A DNA stretch of 64,000 bases, from contig OX419756.1 in NCBI GenBank assembly GCA_948567375.1, forward strand, positions 8,685,001 to 8,749,000, written 5' to 3'. Made by a program: the position numbers and the translations under genes. Below the pieces are notes generated by a model. It was not told the DNA's origin, searched no databases, and worked only from the letters and a program-made list of their open reading frames with translations. This document shows positions 1 through 11,069 of the stretch, piece after piece (the stretch's first letter is position 1; each line of letters opens with the position of its first letter). This DNA comes from Lunularia cruciata. Its lineage: Eukaryota; Streptophyta; Marchantiopsida; Lunulariales; Lunulariaceae.

Positions 1-590
1 TTGCTCTTCTAAGGTGAAGCCGTGTAACATGTCTTCAATCGTGCGATTAGGCCGCTCTATTTGGCCATCTGTTTGTGGGTGGTAAGATGTGGACATGGCC
101 AACTTGGTTTTGAAGAAACCAAAGAGTGTTCGCCAAAACAAACTGGTGAATTGGGTGCCTCTATTGATGATGAGTACTCTAGACAAGCCATGGTGAGCAA
201 AGACTGCATCTAAGTATAATTGAGCTAGTTGTGGAGTGGTCACCTCTTTGGTGGTAGGGCGTACATGAATCATTTTGCTGAATCATCCACAAAGACCACA
301 ATGGAGTCAAACCCTGAGGTGGTCTTGGGAAATTCAAAGACGAGATCCATACTCACTTGTTCCTAACGTTGGGTAAGAGTGGGGAGAGGTTGAAAAGCCC
401 TACAAGAGCTTGATTAGAAGCTTTGTTCTATTGACAAACTAGGCAGCTACGCACATAGTCCATCATGTCGTTGCTCATCTTGGGCCAATAGTAATGGCAC
501 TTGGCTGCATCCAAGGTCTTGTCCACTCCGACATGAGCTACAATAGCCAAATCGTGACATTCCAAAAGGTGAGTCCTTGGGTGCTGGTGA
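1..590 (-). pseudogene. Family A integrase fragment
   Basis: Translating the minus strand in pieces gives the zinc-binding region (MSNDMMDY...CLVCQ, about 425-485) and, near the left edge, the segment HPQTDGQIERPNRTIEDML, which holds the third catalytic acid (E) of the DDE triad. It aligns with the cleaner plus-strand copy at 39739-40722. Several frameshifts and stops interrupt it and no long reading frame survives. The integrase C-terminus and chromodomain would lie left of the window. Confidence 0.8.
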
Positions 591-611
591 CACCTTTGGA
601 TGATTGTGCTT

Positions 612-1121
612 CTACAATTTGTGTATCAATTTTTGTAGCAGCCAGAATTCAGAATTAATCTTAACCTCTACCACCAAGTTGTTTGCCATTGGCATGTGGG
701 TGAATGCATCTGCAAGTTGCTTCTTACCTTCCACGTAGGTGATTGTCATGTTGAAGCATTGTCGCCACTCTGCCCACCAAATTTGGCGATGAGATAGATC
801 CTTTTGCGTCTTGAGGTAGACTAGAGGTTTGTGGTCTATCTCTACTACAAATGCCTTCTCGCCTAGATAGTGCTTCCAATGCTTGGTTGCTAGAACGATG
901 GCCAACTCTTCTCGTTTTGTGGTGTGATAGTTGTGCTCTGCTTGTAACAACTTTTGAGAGAAATATGCGATTGGATGCCATCCGTCATGCCACTCTTGTT
1001 GTAGGACTCCTCCTCTTATTACGCCTGATGCATCTATAGCCAACTTGATTGGACGTTTTGGGTCATACCACTTCAAGATTGGTGCATGTAGCAAGGTGAC
1101 TTTCAATTCTTGAAAGGCCAA
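612..1121 (-). pseudogene. Family A RNase H domain
   Basis: A 169-residue frame matches the retrotransposon RNase H region: LAIDASGVIRGGVLQQ (first Asp region), YHTTKREELAIVLATKHWKHYL (the Glu in REEL), and VVEIDHKPLVYL (Asp in TDHKPL-type motif). It continues to the connection that precedes integrase (ITYVEGKKQLADA). The domain itself is uninterrupted but it is cut off from reverse transcriptase upstream and integrase downstream by frame breaks. It would degrade the RNA of the RNA/DNA hybrid during reverse transcription. Confidence 0.85.
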
Positions 1122-1199
1122 CTCTTATGCAGTTCTCCATGTCCACTTCTTCCCCTTGCCAAGTAGTGCCGTTAAAGGTTATATAACCTTGGAGAAGTC

Positions 1200-1898
1200 C
1201 TTGACAAATCTACAATAGAATCCCGTCAACCCCAAGAAGCTCTTAAGTTAAGTCTGATCTTATGGGGCACTCCATTTTTTAATGACCTCTATTTTATTTG
1301 TCAATACTTGAATGTCCTTTGCACTTACTCTATGCCCCAAGTAATCTACTTCAGACTTGCCAAACTTGCACTTTGAGATTTTGGCTTACAATTGATTTTG
1401 TCTTAGAATCTGGAGGACCTCTCGTAGATGTTGTTTGTGTTTCGTCATTGTGCTATTATATACAAAGATATCATCCAAGAAGACGATAACAGACTTATCC
1501 AAGTATGGACAAAATATGTCATTCATTAGACTCATGAACGTGGTAGATGCATTGGTGAGGCCAAAAGGCATCACAAGATACTCAAAGTGGCCATATCTGG
1601 TTCAAAAGGCAATTTTGTACACATCCTCCTATGCGATTCGGATTTGATTGTAATGGCTCCGCAAGTCCAATTTGGTGAAGTATCTCGCTCCATGGAGTTG
1701 ATCAAATAGGTCATCCATGCAAGGTAAAGGGTATTTGTTCTTCACTGTTTGTTGATTGAGACCCTGATAGTCAATGCACATGTGCATTGTACCATCCTTC
1801 TTCTTCACAAACAAGACAGGGGCCCCATATGGTGATACGCTAGGTTGGATGAACCCTTTCTGCAGCATCTCCTCAATTTGAGTTTTACACTCCTCCAA
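1200..1898 (-). pseudogene. Family A reverse transcriptase
   Basis: The N-terminal half is one frame (1629-1898) with [18 protein letters not shown] and [19 protein letters not shown] followed by the catalytic TKLDL motif. The C-terminal half (1386-1574) has [18 protein letters not shown] and the catalytic box [11 protein letters not shown] (FLDD in place of the usual YVDD/FIDD). A frame break separates the two, and a stop sits between the palm and RNase H. Reverse transcriptase copies element RNA to DNA in cytoplasmic particles; this copy cannot. Confidence 0.88.
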
Positions 1899-2060
1899 CT
1901 CATGAGGTGATATGCGATATGGGGCCTTACAAGGAGGTGTCTTCCACGGAAGTGTCTCAATTTTGTGATCTACTCATCTTTTTGGTGGTAATCCTAAGGG
2001 TAGATCATCTGGAAAGACATCTTGAAACTCATCCACCACATCCTTCAATTTCTCAAGAAT

Positions 2061-2524
2061 CTATCCATCAAGTTGTGCACTCTGGACTTCTCTTATTAGA
2101 CCCATAAAACATCTATCGGTCTTATAGACAATTGCCGTCCCTATGATATATAGAGGCAGTTTTTGCTTGTGTGATTTTTCTTTAACCCCAATGATTGACC
2201 ATTGGTGGGTTCTCACTACTTTCTTCCTCCAATCCACCATAGGGTTGTATTGCTCCATCCATGGCATGCCTAAAATTGCATCATAACGAGCTAATTGTAT
2301 CACTCGCCACTCAATTGCTTCTTGATATTCTCCTACAGATAGGTTACCCGTCTAGGTAATGATTCAATCCTCTCTGTTTGCCCATTAGGTAACTCTACTT
2401 CTTCACTCCCATCTCTCTCTAGATCCATTCCCAATCTTATTGCAACAGAACGAGACAAGAAATTCTTTGTTGCTCCCGGGTCTATTAATACTCTCACTTG
2501 ATTACCTTTTAGGATTCCATGCAC
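2061..2524 (-). pseudogene. Family A aspartic protease and protease-RT linker
   Basis: The frame at 2333-2524 carries VRVLIDPGATKNFLS, the retropepsin active site (D-P/S/T-G-A), followed by the flap-containing region. The frame at 2061-2303 has YDAILGMPWMEQYNP, matching the conserved I-L-G-M-x-W-L motif near the end of plant gypsy proteases. A stop or frameshift near 2310-2340 separates the halves. The protease would cut the Gag-Pol polyprotein. Confidence 0.85.
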
Positions 2525-2529
2525 GACAA

Positions 2530-2851
2530 TTAATTGTAAGGTTGCCTTTTGGGATCTTTGCGCATTATTCTTCTTCCTTTCCTCGCTTCTCTACTTCCTT
2601 ATTGAGCCAATAAGGCCATGAGGTACATTTATTGGCGATCTTTGTTTTCCAAAGTGATTTCCACCTCCTCCACTTCAATGTGCGTCTCCCTGTTGTTCAA
2701 AGATCGCTTGTACGAAGGCCGAGGGCCTTTAGGGAAACGAGTGCAACAGTTGGTAGATATGTGCCCAATATGGCCACAATTGTAACAACAGCATTGTTCT
2801 CCTCGAGTCCCTTCTCCTCATGGGACTCCATCTTTTTGTTCTTCTACCCGT
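2530..2851 (-). pseudogene. Family A gag C-terminus with CCHC zinc knuckle
   Basis: Minus-strand translation of 2746-2787 gives CYNCGHIGHISTNC, a C-x2-C-x4-H-x4-C zinc knuckle of nucleocapsid type, followed by a basic stretch and then protease. The gag frame is broken at 2851, where the B element was inserted; the upstream gag continues at 13297. Confidence 0.85.
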
Positions 2852-3159
2852 TGTCGTGTTGTGATTTGCGTAGCCCGTAAAAAGTGACTTATCATAGTTT
2901 ATCTCCATGTTAGTGGGGTAGGTTGCATGCTAGATCTGACGGATGAGATGTTGCCATGTGAGCCATCTATGAACATGTATGTGATTTGCCACGTGAGTTA
3001 CAATCTTATCATGTTTGAGGGCTTTGATGAATAAAGATGAGGGCGAGTAGAGAGACGGGTGTGTTTTAGTTTGGAGAGTCTCGAGGAGAGAGGGAAGTTG
3101 GGAGAGAATTCTAGCAGAGAGCGAGTGTTAGAGCATCGGAGGAAGCGTTCAAGCATGAG

Positions 3160-3601
3160 ATGTCCCATGTTTCCGATCTGCCACTCCCGAATCCTTTTCT
3201 CATCAGGCTTCAGATTTTACACCGTGACGACTTACGGGATTGGTTGGTAGCATGTTTCGGGGTGGTGTTTGTGGAGTCGGTGATGGGAAACCCATATCCT
3301 ATCGTCCTTCCCGTGCTTACTTATGAGAATGTCTGGGATTGACAATTTATGTCCTTCTATAGTTGAGGAATGCCTAAAATTTTGCTCATAAGCGTCAAGG
3401 TGGAGTTGTGGGGTCCATTTGTCAAAAAGTAAAAAGAGTAAAAGACAAATGTGCAAGATCTTGGGTCTCAAGGGGGGAATTCGGGAGTTTTTTGACGGTC
3501 AGGGAAGTTTTGGGGAGGGCATTCAAGCAATGAAGGACATCGTTGGAAAGAGGAGACAACAGGCTACAATTTTCAGACAAAAATCACTCGATTTGAGCTG
3601 A
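3160..3601 (+). pseudogene. Two tandem copies of an unknown small domain inside the B 5' LTR
   Basis: The frame at 3160-3342 encodes PNPFLIRLQILHRDDLRDWL, then CFGVVFVESVMGNPYPIVLP and ENVWD. The frame at 3419-3601 encodes KILGLKGGIREFFDGQGSFG followed by EGIQAMKDIVGKRR. The two share I-L, [IL]-R-[DE]-[FW], F-G and a following hydrophobic-M pattern, suggesting a domain duplication. A homologous pair lies between the primer site and gag of family A (14262-14629). I do not recognise the domain. The two segments are now in different frames, so this is a relic. Because it sits in an LTR, an almost identical copy is present at the other end. Confidence 0.5.
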
Positions 3602-4512
3602 GTATGAGAGGAATATGATCAATTGAGTGAAGGGGGGTTGAATTGATACCCAGGAGTACAAAGTAGTCAATTGACGGAGTTTCTTGAGACCTTTTCACTA
3701 TGTGTGAAAGGGATTGGAGAGAAGACAATGTTCTTACAGTACTGAGCGAAATAGATTCCAGTTTTGGGTCAATCTAAAATCAGATCTAATTGATTGAAGT
3801 TGAAGCTTATGGGATGTAAGGTGTTGGAGAAGAGCTAATGATCAGGTTTGGAGTTTTGGTCACTCCCCATGTTGCAATTCTGGAAAATTCCTCATGAAAA
3901 TTTCCAGAGTTGTTGGTGGATAGGTTTGGCTCCTCTATGTGAAACTTTCATGTGAATTCTTCTAATAGAGAAATCAGGGTCTTGGATCAAGTATACCTGG
4001 GTCTGTAGAGCTCACAAGTTGGCCCAACTCAGGAATTGATCCACATCTGAAGACTGGAGTTGAATTAGGCTACAAAAATTTGCAGAAGTTTAGACAAAAC
4101 CACAACCATCTCTTATGGAAAATTTGATTGGTTCTAGATCTGTCAAGAGGGGGATCTGATGCAAAACATCCTGCTGAAAATACTGTCATAAGCTCGGTAG
4201 AGCAAATTTTCCTTTCATCTTGATTGGATATCAAGTCTCATGTCCTATGACTATGATTGAGATTTTTAGGCTCCCAGAGTGTTTGTGAGGATCAAGTATA
4301 TTTCTGAATCAGAAATTTGGGGAAAATTTGCCAAGAACTAGGAGCAAACCCTAAAAAGAAGATTTCAAAATTAGGGTGAAGTCCAAAGAAGACCTGGCCA
4401 ACTTTGAGAGATTTTCAGGAGAGTTGTAGTGATCTGATTGAAGTGTATTTTATATCATTTGAAAGATTGTCTTACAGGCTTTCCATTGAATGCTAGATCA
4501 CTTGAATCCAAG

Positions 4513-4525
4513 ATATATATAAATA
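4513..4525 (+). promoter_or_regulatory. TATA box of the B LTR promoter
   Basis: TATATATAAATAG lies about 550 bp before the LTR end and is duplicated exactly in the 3' LTR at 12731-12743. Position and sequence fit an RNA polymerase II promoter driving element transcription. Confidence 0.6.
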
Positions 4526-5078
4526 GTTACTTGCATATGAGCTGCACAGACTTTTCCCCATAAAAAAGACATAGAAAATCCCCACATGAACTAGAAATTT
4601 GTTAAGATCTGAAGTACAGATGGGAAGAGGCTTGGAGTACAGGTTGCATTGAGCTTGATGACAGAGCACGAAGGCTCTGAAGCTCTTTCCCAACAAAAAG
4701 TACAGAGAGTTGTTGCCTTTTTCTTGTGATTGGATCCTCTCTGTACTTGTATGCCTGTTTGTATGCCCAGTTGGCTTGGATTGGTGTGTGGGCGTTGCGC
4801 TTAGATTATTTCCTTCTAGGAGTGCTGTGTATTTCTCCTTGGTTATGTTGGAAGTGATGACCAGCAGACCAAGAGTGCATGTTGTGATGACAGGTCAGGT
4901 TGCCCGGTACTATCCTTCCCGATAGCAAGAATATTAGTCCTGAGAAAGGAGGGTTCCGGCAATAAGGGTCACATGTGTGTTTTGTCGAGCCATTACGGTT
5001 TACCTCTAGCCTCTGATCTGTAGTTTCCACAGCTAGGCACCTTGTGTGTTCCCAAAGAGAGAAAAGGAAAGTACGACA

Positions 5079-5096
5079 GTTGGTGAACTCGACATG
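5079..5096 (+). promoter_or_regulatory. Candidate primer-binding site of element B
   Basis: Immediately after the 5' LTR lies GTTGGTGAACTCGACATG, containing the TGG expected to pair with a tRNA 3' CCA. I could not assign the tRNA species from memory, so the exact extent is uncertain. Confidence 0.5.
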
Positions 5097-5130
5097 AAAC
5101 TTCTGTGGTGGAGAGTCAGAAAGGAGGTGG

Positions 5131-6312
5131 TTGGTGGACATGGATAGGAGATCAGATAAGAGTTTAGGGGATCTGGGTGCTAGTTGCTCTGGAGAGGCAC
5201 CAACATTACAACTTGATCCAGCTACAGCACAGATGTTTCAAGCATTTGTGTTGTATATGCAACAACATCAAATTGCTAAACGTAAGGAGGCATTAGCTTC
5301 TAAAGCTTTGCACTCGGTTGTTGAGAAGTTAGATCAGTTTGATGGAAGGAATATTTCAAAGTACCTGAAGTATTACTCTAGGGAGATGGAGCTCAACAAG
5401 GTTCTTGAAAGTGAGATGATAGCTACATTTGAGCTTGCGGTTATCTCAGAGCTTCGTGTACACGTAAAAGAGATTATTTGAGCTCATGGAGGTAGTTGTG
5501 AGAGATTTTCTCTTCATCTGAAAGAGGAATATTGCTTGGAGGACACGGATAGGGTAACCAAAAAGTCATTCATGGAATGGGTGAATAAGGTTGCCAAGGG
5601 CTTGAGTGCAATTGAGCTATTTCGGGAGTTTGAGAGGCAATATTCACAATTGTCTCGAATGGAGAAACTCACACTCGAGAGTGACAAGGTGGAGCTATTC
5701 CTTCAATCAGCAAATAGTGAGCTACAAAGGGAGTTGGAGGTCTTGCTCGAGGATGGGTCTGAGGACAGTGGACTGACATTTGATTGGAAGAAGGTCTTGG
5801 AAGCCGTGAGTATTCTTGCCAAGCGGGAATATCGTAGGGGAAAGGTGGTAGTAAGACCAGAAGTAGTACCACCAGTGGTTGCAAGGGCTCCAAGACAGCC
5901 CGGGATACCTATTGCCATAGCACCGGCTGTCACTAATCCAGTTGTCACCACTCCATTACAGAAAACCACCATCGATGATTTGGTAAAAGGGATGCGAGAT
6001 TTGCAAATCAAATTAGCAAGGTTGGAGGAGAAAGGAAGCAGTCCCGACACCAGAATGGGGACAAAGCAAGGGTATGTACAAAGGTGTATTTGGTGTGATG
6101 GTACTGAACACACCAGGAAGGAGTGTGGTGATTTTGCTGATACTATTCAGCAAGGAGTGGTTTTCTGGAAGAATGGGAAGATTGCATTGAAAGACACGGG
6201 GGAAATCCTAATAACCAACTTCGGGAAGGGAGGAATGCGGAGGTTGTTGGATGATTTCTTGTCACAACAAGCTACATATCAGTTGAAGCTGCTGCCTATG
6301 GAGTGGAGATAG
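5131..6312 (+). pseudogene. Element B gag with CCHC zinc knuckle
   Basis: Two frames, 5131-5481 and 5536-6312, are in the same phase and separated by one in-frame TGA at 5479. The N-terminal part has IAKRKEALASKALHSVVEKL and DQFDGRNISKYLKYYSREME, typical of plant gypsy capsid regions; the second part ends with a zinc knuckle CIWCDGTEHTRKEC (6085-6126, C-x2-C-x4-H-x4-C). Near 6280 the reading shifts to another frame (VEAAAYGVEIV), so the gag-pol join is broken. Gag would form the cytoplasmic virus-like particle. Closing the single stop would give about 390 residues, a normal gag size. Confidence 0.85.
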
Positions 6313-6986
6313 TAGGGGATGGAGAAGAAGCATTTGTGAAGCACGTAGAGAAAGGAAACATGTGGAGCAATGCTTTACAAACATTGGAAAAAGGGAACAC
6401 CGCAAGAGGAGAACTACTACGGGTTGCTACTGCAATTAGGCAGGCCACTCAATAGGCTGATCCAGTGGATACCATGTCAGTTCATGCTTACATGGCAAGA
6501 AGCCAACATGAAGCTCTCCTTGAAGAGAAACAAAGGAGAGAAGACGTAGAGCTTGGGGATGAGAGATCAACTCAAAAGCGACAGTTGAGAGGAGATAGAC
6601 TCCGTCAAGAGAGTGCTCTCCCACGACAAGGAGTGGTACCTTCACGGGAGGAGGTCATGGAGGATACCTTACCTTCTGATTCTGAAAAATCAGTGAAGGG
6701 AAAGGGTAAGGAGAAGGGTAAACCACCCACGTATAAGCTTCAATCTGATATTGAAGCAGCGACCGATCTAAAAGGAGTATTAGAGGAGAGAGGACTCAAC
6801 GCTAAGGTGGAGTTTACTCTTCGGGAGATCCTTGGGATTGCCAAGAAGGAGTTTCATGATGTCGTCATAGACACCATCAAGCGCAAGCGGCAATTGACAG
6901 GAGAGGTTGCTCTATCAAACGCTCTTGATACCACGGTAATAGAAGAAGAAGAGTTAGAGCTTGCTCAATGCTTGCAACAACCGTAA
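6313..6986 (+). pseudogene. Element B gag-protease spacer region
   Basis: After the frameshift near 6280 an open stretch continues to a TAG at 6452 and then a 173-residue frame (6465-6986). It is rich in charged residues (KSVKGKGKEKGKPPTYKLQS) and ends in an acidic stretch VIEEEELELAQCLQQ. A second frameshift near 6950 leads into the protease region (VRFVDDEGDDGEISSHYTRG). I see no named catalytic motif here; it is most simply a linker between nucleocapsid and protease. Confidence 0.6.
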
Positions 6987-7543
6987 AGTCAGATTTGTAG
7001 ATGATGAGGGTGATGATGGTGAGATCTCTAGTCACTATACTAGAGGACATTGGGCCAGAGCTACCACTGAAACCCTAGTTAAAGATTGGTACCATGACAG
7101 ATCCCGTGGTTGCTCTTATCGATCATGGATAAAAAATCAACATTGTTTCCAAGGAGCTCTACAAACGGGGAAAATGGCCAATTGATACAAAGCATGGTTG
7201 GGTGATAAGGGCAACAAAAAACACCAAGGGAGAGGTCTATGGTGCCTGCCCAGCTGTGAAGGTGAAGGTTGGAGATGTAGTCACTCAACAAAATTTCTTT
7301 GTTCAAGAGACTACATCATACCCGGTGATCCTTGGGCAACCGTTCATTACGGCGGTGAGGATGGAAACTAAAGTTCTTGATGATGGTTCTGCCTATGCTT
7401 GGATCAGAAGCCAAGATGGAAAGAAAGCGGTGCAATTCCTCACTGTACCTGCAAACCATGAGCGCAACCGGGATTACTTGAGGAGTGGTTCTCTACCAAA
7501 AGTGACGGTGGAGTTCAAGGATTTTCTCCAAGTACCACTATAG
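6987..7543 (+). pseudogene. Element B aspartic protease
   Basis: Around 7100-7140 the translation reads VVALIDHG, then a TAA at 7123 where Ser is expected, then KINIVSKELYKRG. This matches the active-site motif [ILV]-D-H/T/S-G-S/A-x-[ILV]-N-[ILV] of retrotransposon proteases. The following frame (7202-7543) contains YPVILGQPFITAVRMETKVL, the usual downstream I-L-G-x-x-[FW]-[IL] motif. The active-site stop inactivates it. Confidence 0.8.
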
Positions 7544-8056
7544 GGCGAGAATATGGTGGTACATCAGGAAGGGTGCTCTCGCTTCAGAGGGGAAGTACCT
7601 TATGTACAGGAGTGGTGAGATTTTTCTCGGAGTGGGTTTAGTGTGTACACACAACTTGCAGATTTACACAAAGGGGAGCGGAAAGTTGTGCAAGAACAAG
7701 AAAAATAGCTAAAAAGAGTGGGGTTGATTGATGAAAATGACACCATATCTGGGGTGTACATGGAGATGGGGATGGAGGATCCTCTAGGAGAGCTTGAAAG
7801 GATGGAGCATGAGCACAAGCATGAGGATCAGGTCGTGGAAATTCATTCAAGAGAGCTTTATTTTGCGATAGAGGCTTTTTACGGTACTGAGGCTAGGGTG
7901 ACAACTGCATACAAGAGTGTGGAGAAAAAGGTCAGGGCTGTGGCTGAACCTCTTCCAAGTGACTCTGATCAGCATGTGCAACTTGCTCAGAAGCAAAGGA
8001 GCTTAAGGGATCCAAATCAAGTCACAAGTTCACCGAAGCTACACTCGAGGAGTTGA
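7544..8056 (+). pseudogene. Element B protease-RT linker
   Basis: The first 170 bp has several stops. A 112-residue frame (7718-8056) is acidic and helical-looking (EDPLGELERMEHEHKHEDQV) and overlaps the start of the main pol frame with a shift. It is the spacer between protease and reverse transcriptase; no domain is recognised. Confidence 0.5.
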
Positions 8057-10359
8057 CGGTTGGTTCGGCCGATTTTCTTCTACCAACGGAGGAGAAAAGG
8101 TTTTGGGAAATGTTGAGTCAGCATGGGAAAGCTTTCTCCTTTGCGCTTTCTGAAATTGGGTGTGTAGATCCAAGTGTGGTGGCTCCGATGATCATTTTTA
8201 CAATTCCACATGCACCTTGGGACTTGAGACCCATTCCGGTACCAAGAGCCTACATGCCAAAATTGATGGATCTTTTGAAGGAGAAAACTGATGCAAAGAT
8301 CCTAGAACCGTCATTTGCACCTTACTCTAGTTGCTGGTTTACAGTGCCTAAGAAGAATGGAGCATTGAGGTTCATTCAAGACATGCAACTGGTGAATCGA
8401 GTGACAATCAGAAACACAGGAATAGGGCCAATTGTTGGAGAATTTGCGGAAGCATTTGCGGGTAGAGCAATATACTTGTTGGGAGATCTACACTCTGGTT
8501 ATGACCAGTTCCAACTTGCTGAAGGGAGTAGAGATGTTACCACAATGAGGACGCCCTTAGGATTGATGAGGATGTGCACGTTGCCACAAGGAGCAACAAA
8601 TTCTGTTGCACATATCATGAATGGGATGAATAAGGTTCTCAGGGATTTCATTCCAGAGAAGACAATGCCTTTTATGGATGATATTCCGATAAAAGGGTGT
8701 ATAGAAGAAGAGAAGGATGAAGTTCTGGATCAGAGGGGGTGCCGCAAGTTTGTATCTGATCACATTTCAGATTGTGATCAGATCCTATCACGGCTTGAGG
8801 AGGTTCATTTGACATTATCAGGTGCTAAATCCAAGTTTGGTGTTGAAGAGGTGGTCATTGTTGGGCATTTATGTGGATGGTTTGGATGCAAACCTGATCC
8901 AAGCAAAGTGGATGCAATTCAGCAAATGAAGGACACATGCAACTCACCAACAGAAGTCAGGAGATTCTTGGGAGCCTGCGTGTTTTATCATGTATGGATT
9001 CCGCACTTTGCCCATGAAGCAGATCCTCTCTACGGTTTATTACGGAAAGGTCAGAAGTTTAGGTGGGAGGAGAGACACACAAAAGCAGTTCAGAAGCTGA
9101 AACAATTGCTGTACTCTCCACCTATACTACAACGGGTCAGTTATGAGAACAATAAGCCCGTAATACCCACGGTTGATACTAGTCCCATAGCTATCGGTTG
9201 GGCGGTAGGGCAAGACAATGAAGAGGGGAACCGATATGCTATACGTTTTGGGGCAAAGGTCCTGAGTGAACGCCAAAGAGTATACCCTCCGGTTAAACGA
9301 GAGCTATGGGGAGTGGTTACAGCAATGAAATCTGAGAAGGACTACCTGATTGGTACATCGGTTATAGTGGAGACGGATTGTTTACCACTATTGGGGATGA
9401 TTACAAATTGTAATACCCCAGATATTGCAATGCTCAGGTGGATAGCATATATCAAATCCCTGAATCCTGAGTTCCAACATATAGCAAGCAAGGATAATCC
9501 TGTAGCGGAAATGCTATCTCGGGCTGAGTATCAAGATGAGGAGTTGATGATTGACGATACCGAAGCTATAGGAACTACCTTCTTTTCAAGGGCTCAAGGA
9601 GGAGAGTATGAGCGTCCCAAGTTCTTCATGGAGGAGCTCTATGAAGGAGAATGGTTGGAAATTGGGCGTTACCTTAGCTCCTTGACCAAGCAACTAGAAT
9701 GGAATGACGCTTGGTACAAACAATTGAGGCGGAAAGCATACAACTACCTTTTGGAAGGGGGTTATTTGTGGAAGAAAGCTAAACGGAGTGGCGAGCCTCC
9801 ACAACGGGTTGTGTGCAAGGAGGATACAAGGGAGCTACTGATCAGAGAATTCCATGAGAGCTTGTGGGCTGGACATAGGGGTATTTATGCTTCCTTTACC
9901 AAACTGAAGGAAAGGTATTGGTGGCGTAATATGTATAGGGATGTAGTTCAGTTTGTGGAGACGTGTAAAATCTGCCGAACATACTCAGATATTCGACATA
10001 GAGATGGATTACATCCTACCTATCCGCTTGCGATGCATTTCAAGTGGGTGGTGGATCTGGTTACTATGTCGGTTGGGATATGGCAGATGTGGTACTTGGT
10101 TTTGGCACGAGAGGATTTGTCTAACCAGGTGGAAGGACGAGCCTTGAGGACCAAAACCAGCGAGGGAATTTGCAGATTTCTGTTGGAGGACGTGGTTTGT
10201 AGATACGGGTGTGTGGGAAAAATTACAGCAGATCGAGGAGAGCTGAATACCCAAGAAGCCAAGGCTTTCTTTGAGAGGTGTGGAGTCAAATTGGCTCTTA
10301 CAACTGCTTACAACCCGGAGGGAATGCCAAGAGTGAGCGAGGTCATCCGCCCATTGTGA
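8053..10359 (+). pseudogene. Element B reverse transcriptase, RNase H and integrase N-half
   Basis: This is the longest frame in the window (768 residues). Reverse transcriptase runs from about residue 40 to 260: PKKNGALRFIQDMQLVNRVT, YLLGDLHSGYDQFQLAEGSR with the first catalytic Asp, LPQGATNSVAHIMN, and the catalytic box TMPFMDDIPIKGC (FMDD). RNase H follows near 375-500: VIPTVDTSPIAIGWAVGQDN, KRELWGVVTAMK, VIVETDCLPLLGM. Integrase begins with the H2C2 zinc region (FHESLWAGHRGIY, then CKIC) and includes WVVDLVTMSV and KITADRGELN, the first two acids of the DDE triad. A frameshift near 10330 precedes the third acid, which lies in the next frame. Length and order are normal for Ty3/gypsy. Confidence 0.92.
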
Positions 10360-11009
10360 AAGCATGCCAAAGGAGAGTGAAAGAGTGGCCAAGGCTCTTA
10401 CCTTTTGCTCTATGGGCAGATCGCACCACTCATAGTTCAGTTACTGGTTACATGCCCACAGAGTTGATACATTGGCAAAAACCGATTATGCCAATTGAGG
10501 AGCAAATACTCACTTGGAGTGTCTTACCTTGGGAAGATCACATATCCAAGGAGGAGCTTCTAGCACTTAGGATTTGCCAATTGGAGAAAAGGCCAGAGGA
10601 TGTGGAGTTGGCAATTGAGAGGCTTAAGAAAGCACGCCTTGGGAACAAGGACAGATTTGACAAACGCCACCGCTTGAGGCCAAGAGATGTTAGAGAAGGA
10701 GATTGGGTACTAGTCTACAATAGTAGTCTAGATAACCAGCATAGCGTTATGAGAAAATTCTCAAAGCGTTGGTTTGGACCGTATGTGGTTGTTAGTGTGT
10801 TGGATAATGCTGCTTACTCTCTTCGAGAGTTGGATGGATGCAAACTCAAGGTTCCAATTACTGGCAAGCGTGTCAAGCTCTTCAAACAGCAAGAAGGAAG
10901 TAGGAACACGGATGAAGTCAACAAAGAGTTGGATCTCTTTCAATTCCAAGATGAGGATCTACTATTGGAGGATGATGAGTCTCATCAATCAGATGAGGAG
11001 GTACTATGA
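10278..11009 (+). pseudogene. Element B integrase C-half
   Basis: The frame overlaps the previous one and supplies the rest of the integrase: GGNAKSERGHPPIVKACQRR contains the third catalytic acid (E), then LPFALWADRTTHSSVTGYMP, and KRWFGPYVVVSVLDNAAYSL, a GPY/F module. The tail is very acidic. I see no chromodomain. Only a single frame change separates this from the 8053-10359 frame. Confidence 0.88.
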
Positions 11010-11056
11010 ATCCGACAACAGTGATCCGTTGGTGCATACTGGAGGATGCACAGGTT

Positions 11057-11069
11057 TAGAGGAGGGAAA
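11057..11069 (+). promoter_or_regulatory. Polypurine tract of element B
   Basis: TAGAGGAGGGAAA lies immediately 5' of the 3' LTR, the position and composition required for plus-strand DNA priming. Confidence 0.85.

Larger units (their letters stand above)
2852..5078 (+). repeat. 5' LTR of element B
   Basis: It matches 11070-13296 at a constant offset of 8218 bp with no indels seen. A strong TATA box (TATATATAAATAG, 4513-4525) puts the likely transcript start near 4550, so U3 is about 1.7 kb, long for a plant LTR. U3 contains two decayed coding segments (3160-3342 and 3419-3601) described separately. Confidence 0.95.

Noticed and set aside
5079-5096. Assigning the B primer site to a specific tRNA
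   Set aside because: I could not match the 18 bases to a known tRNA 3' end with confidence.
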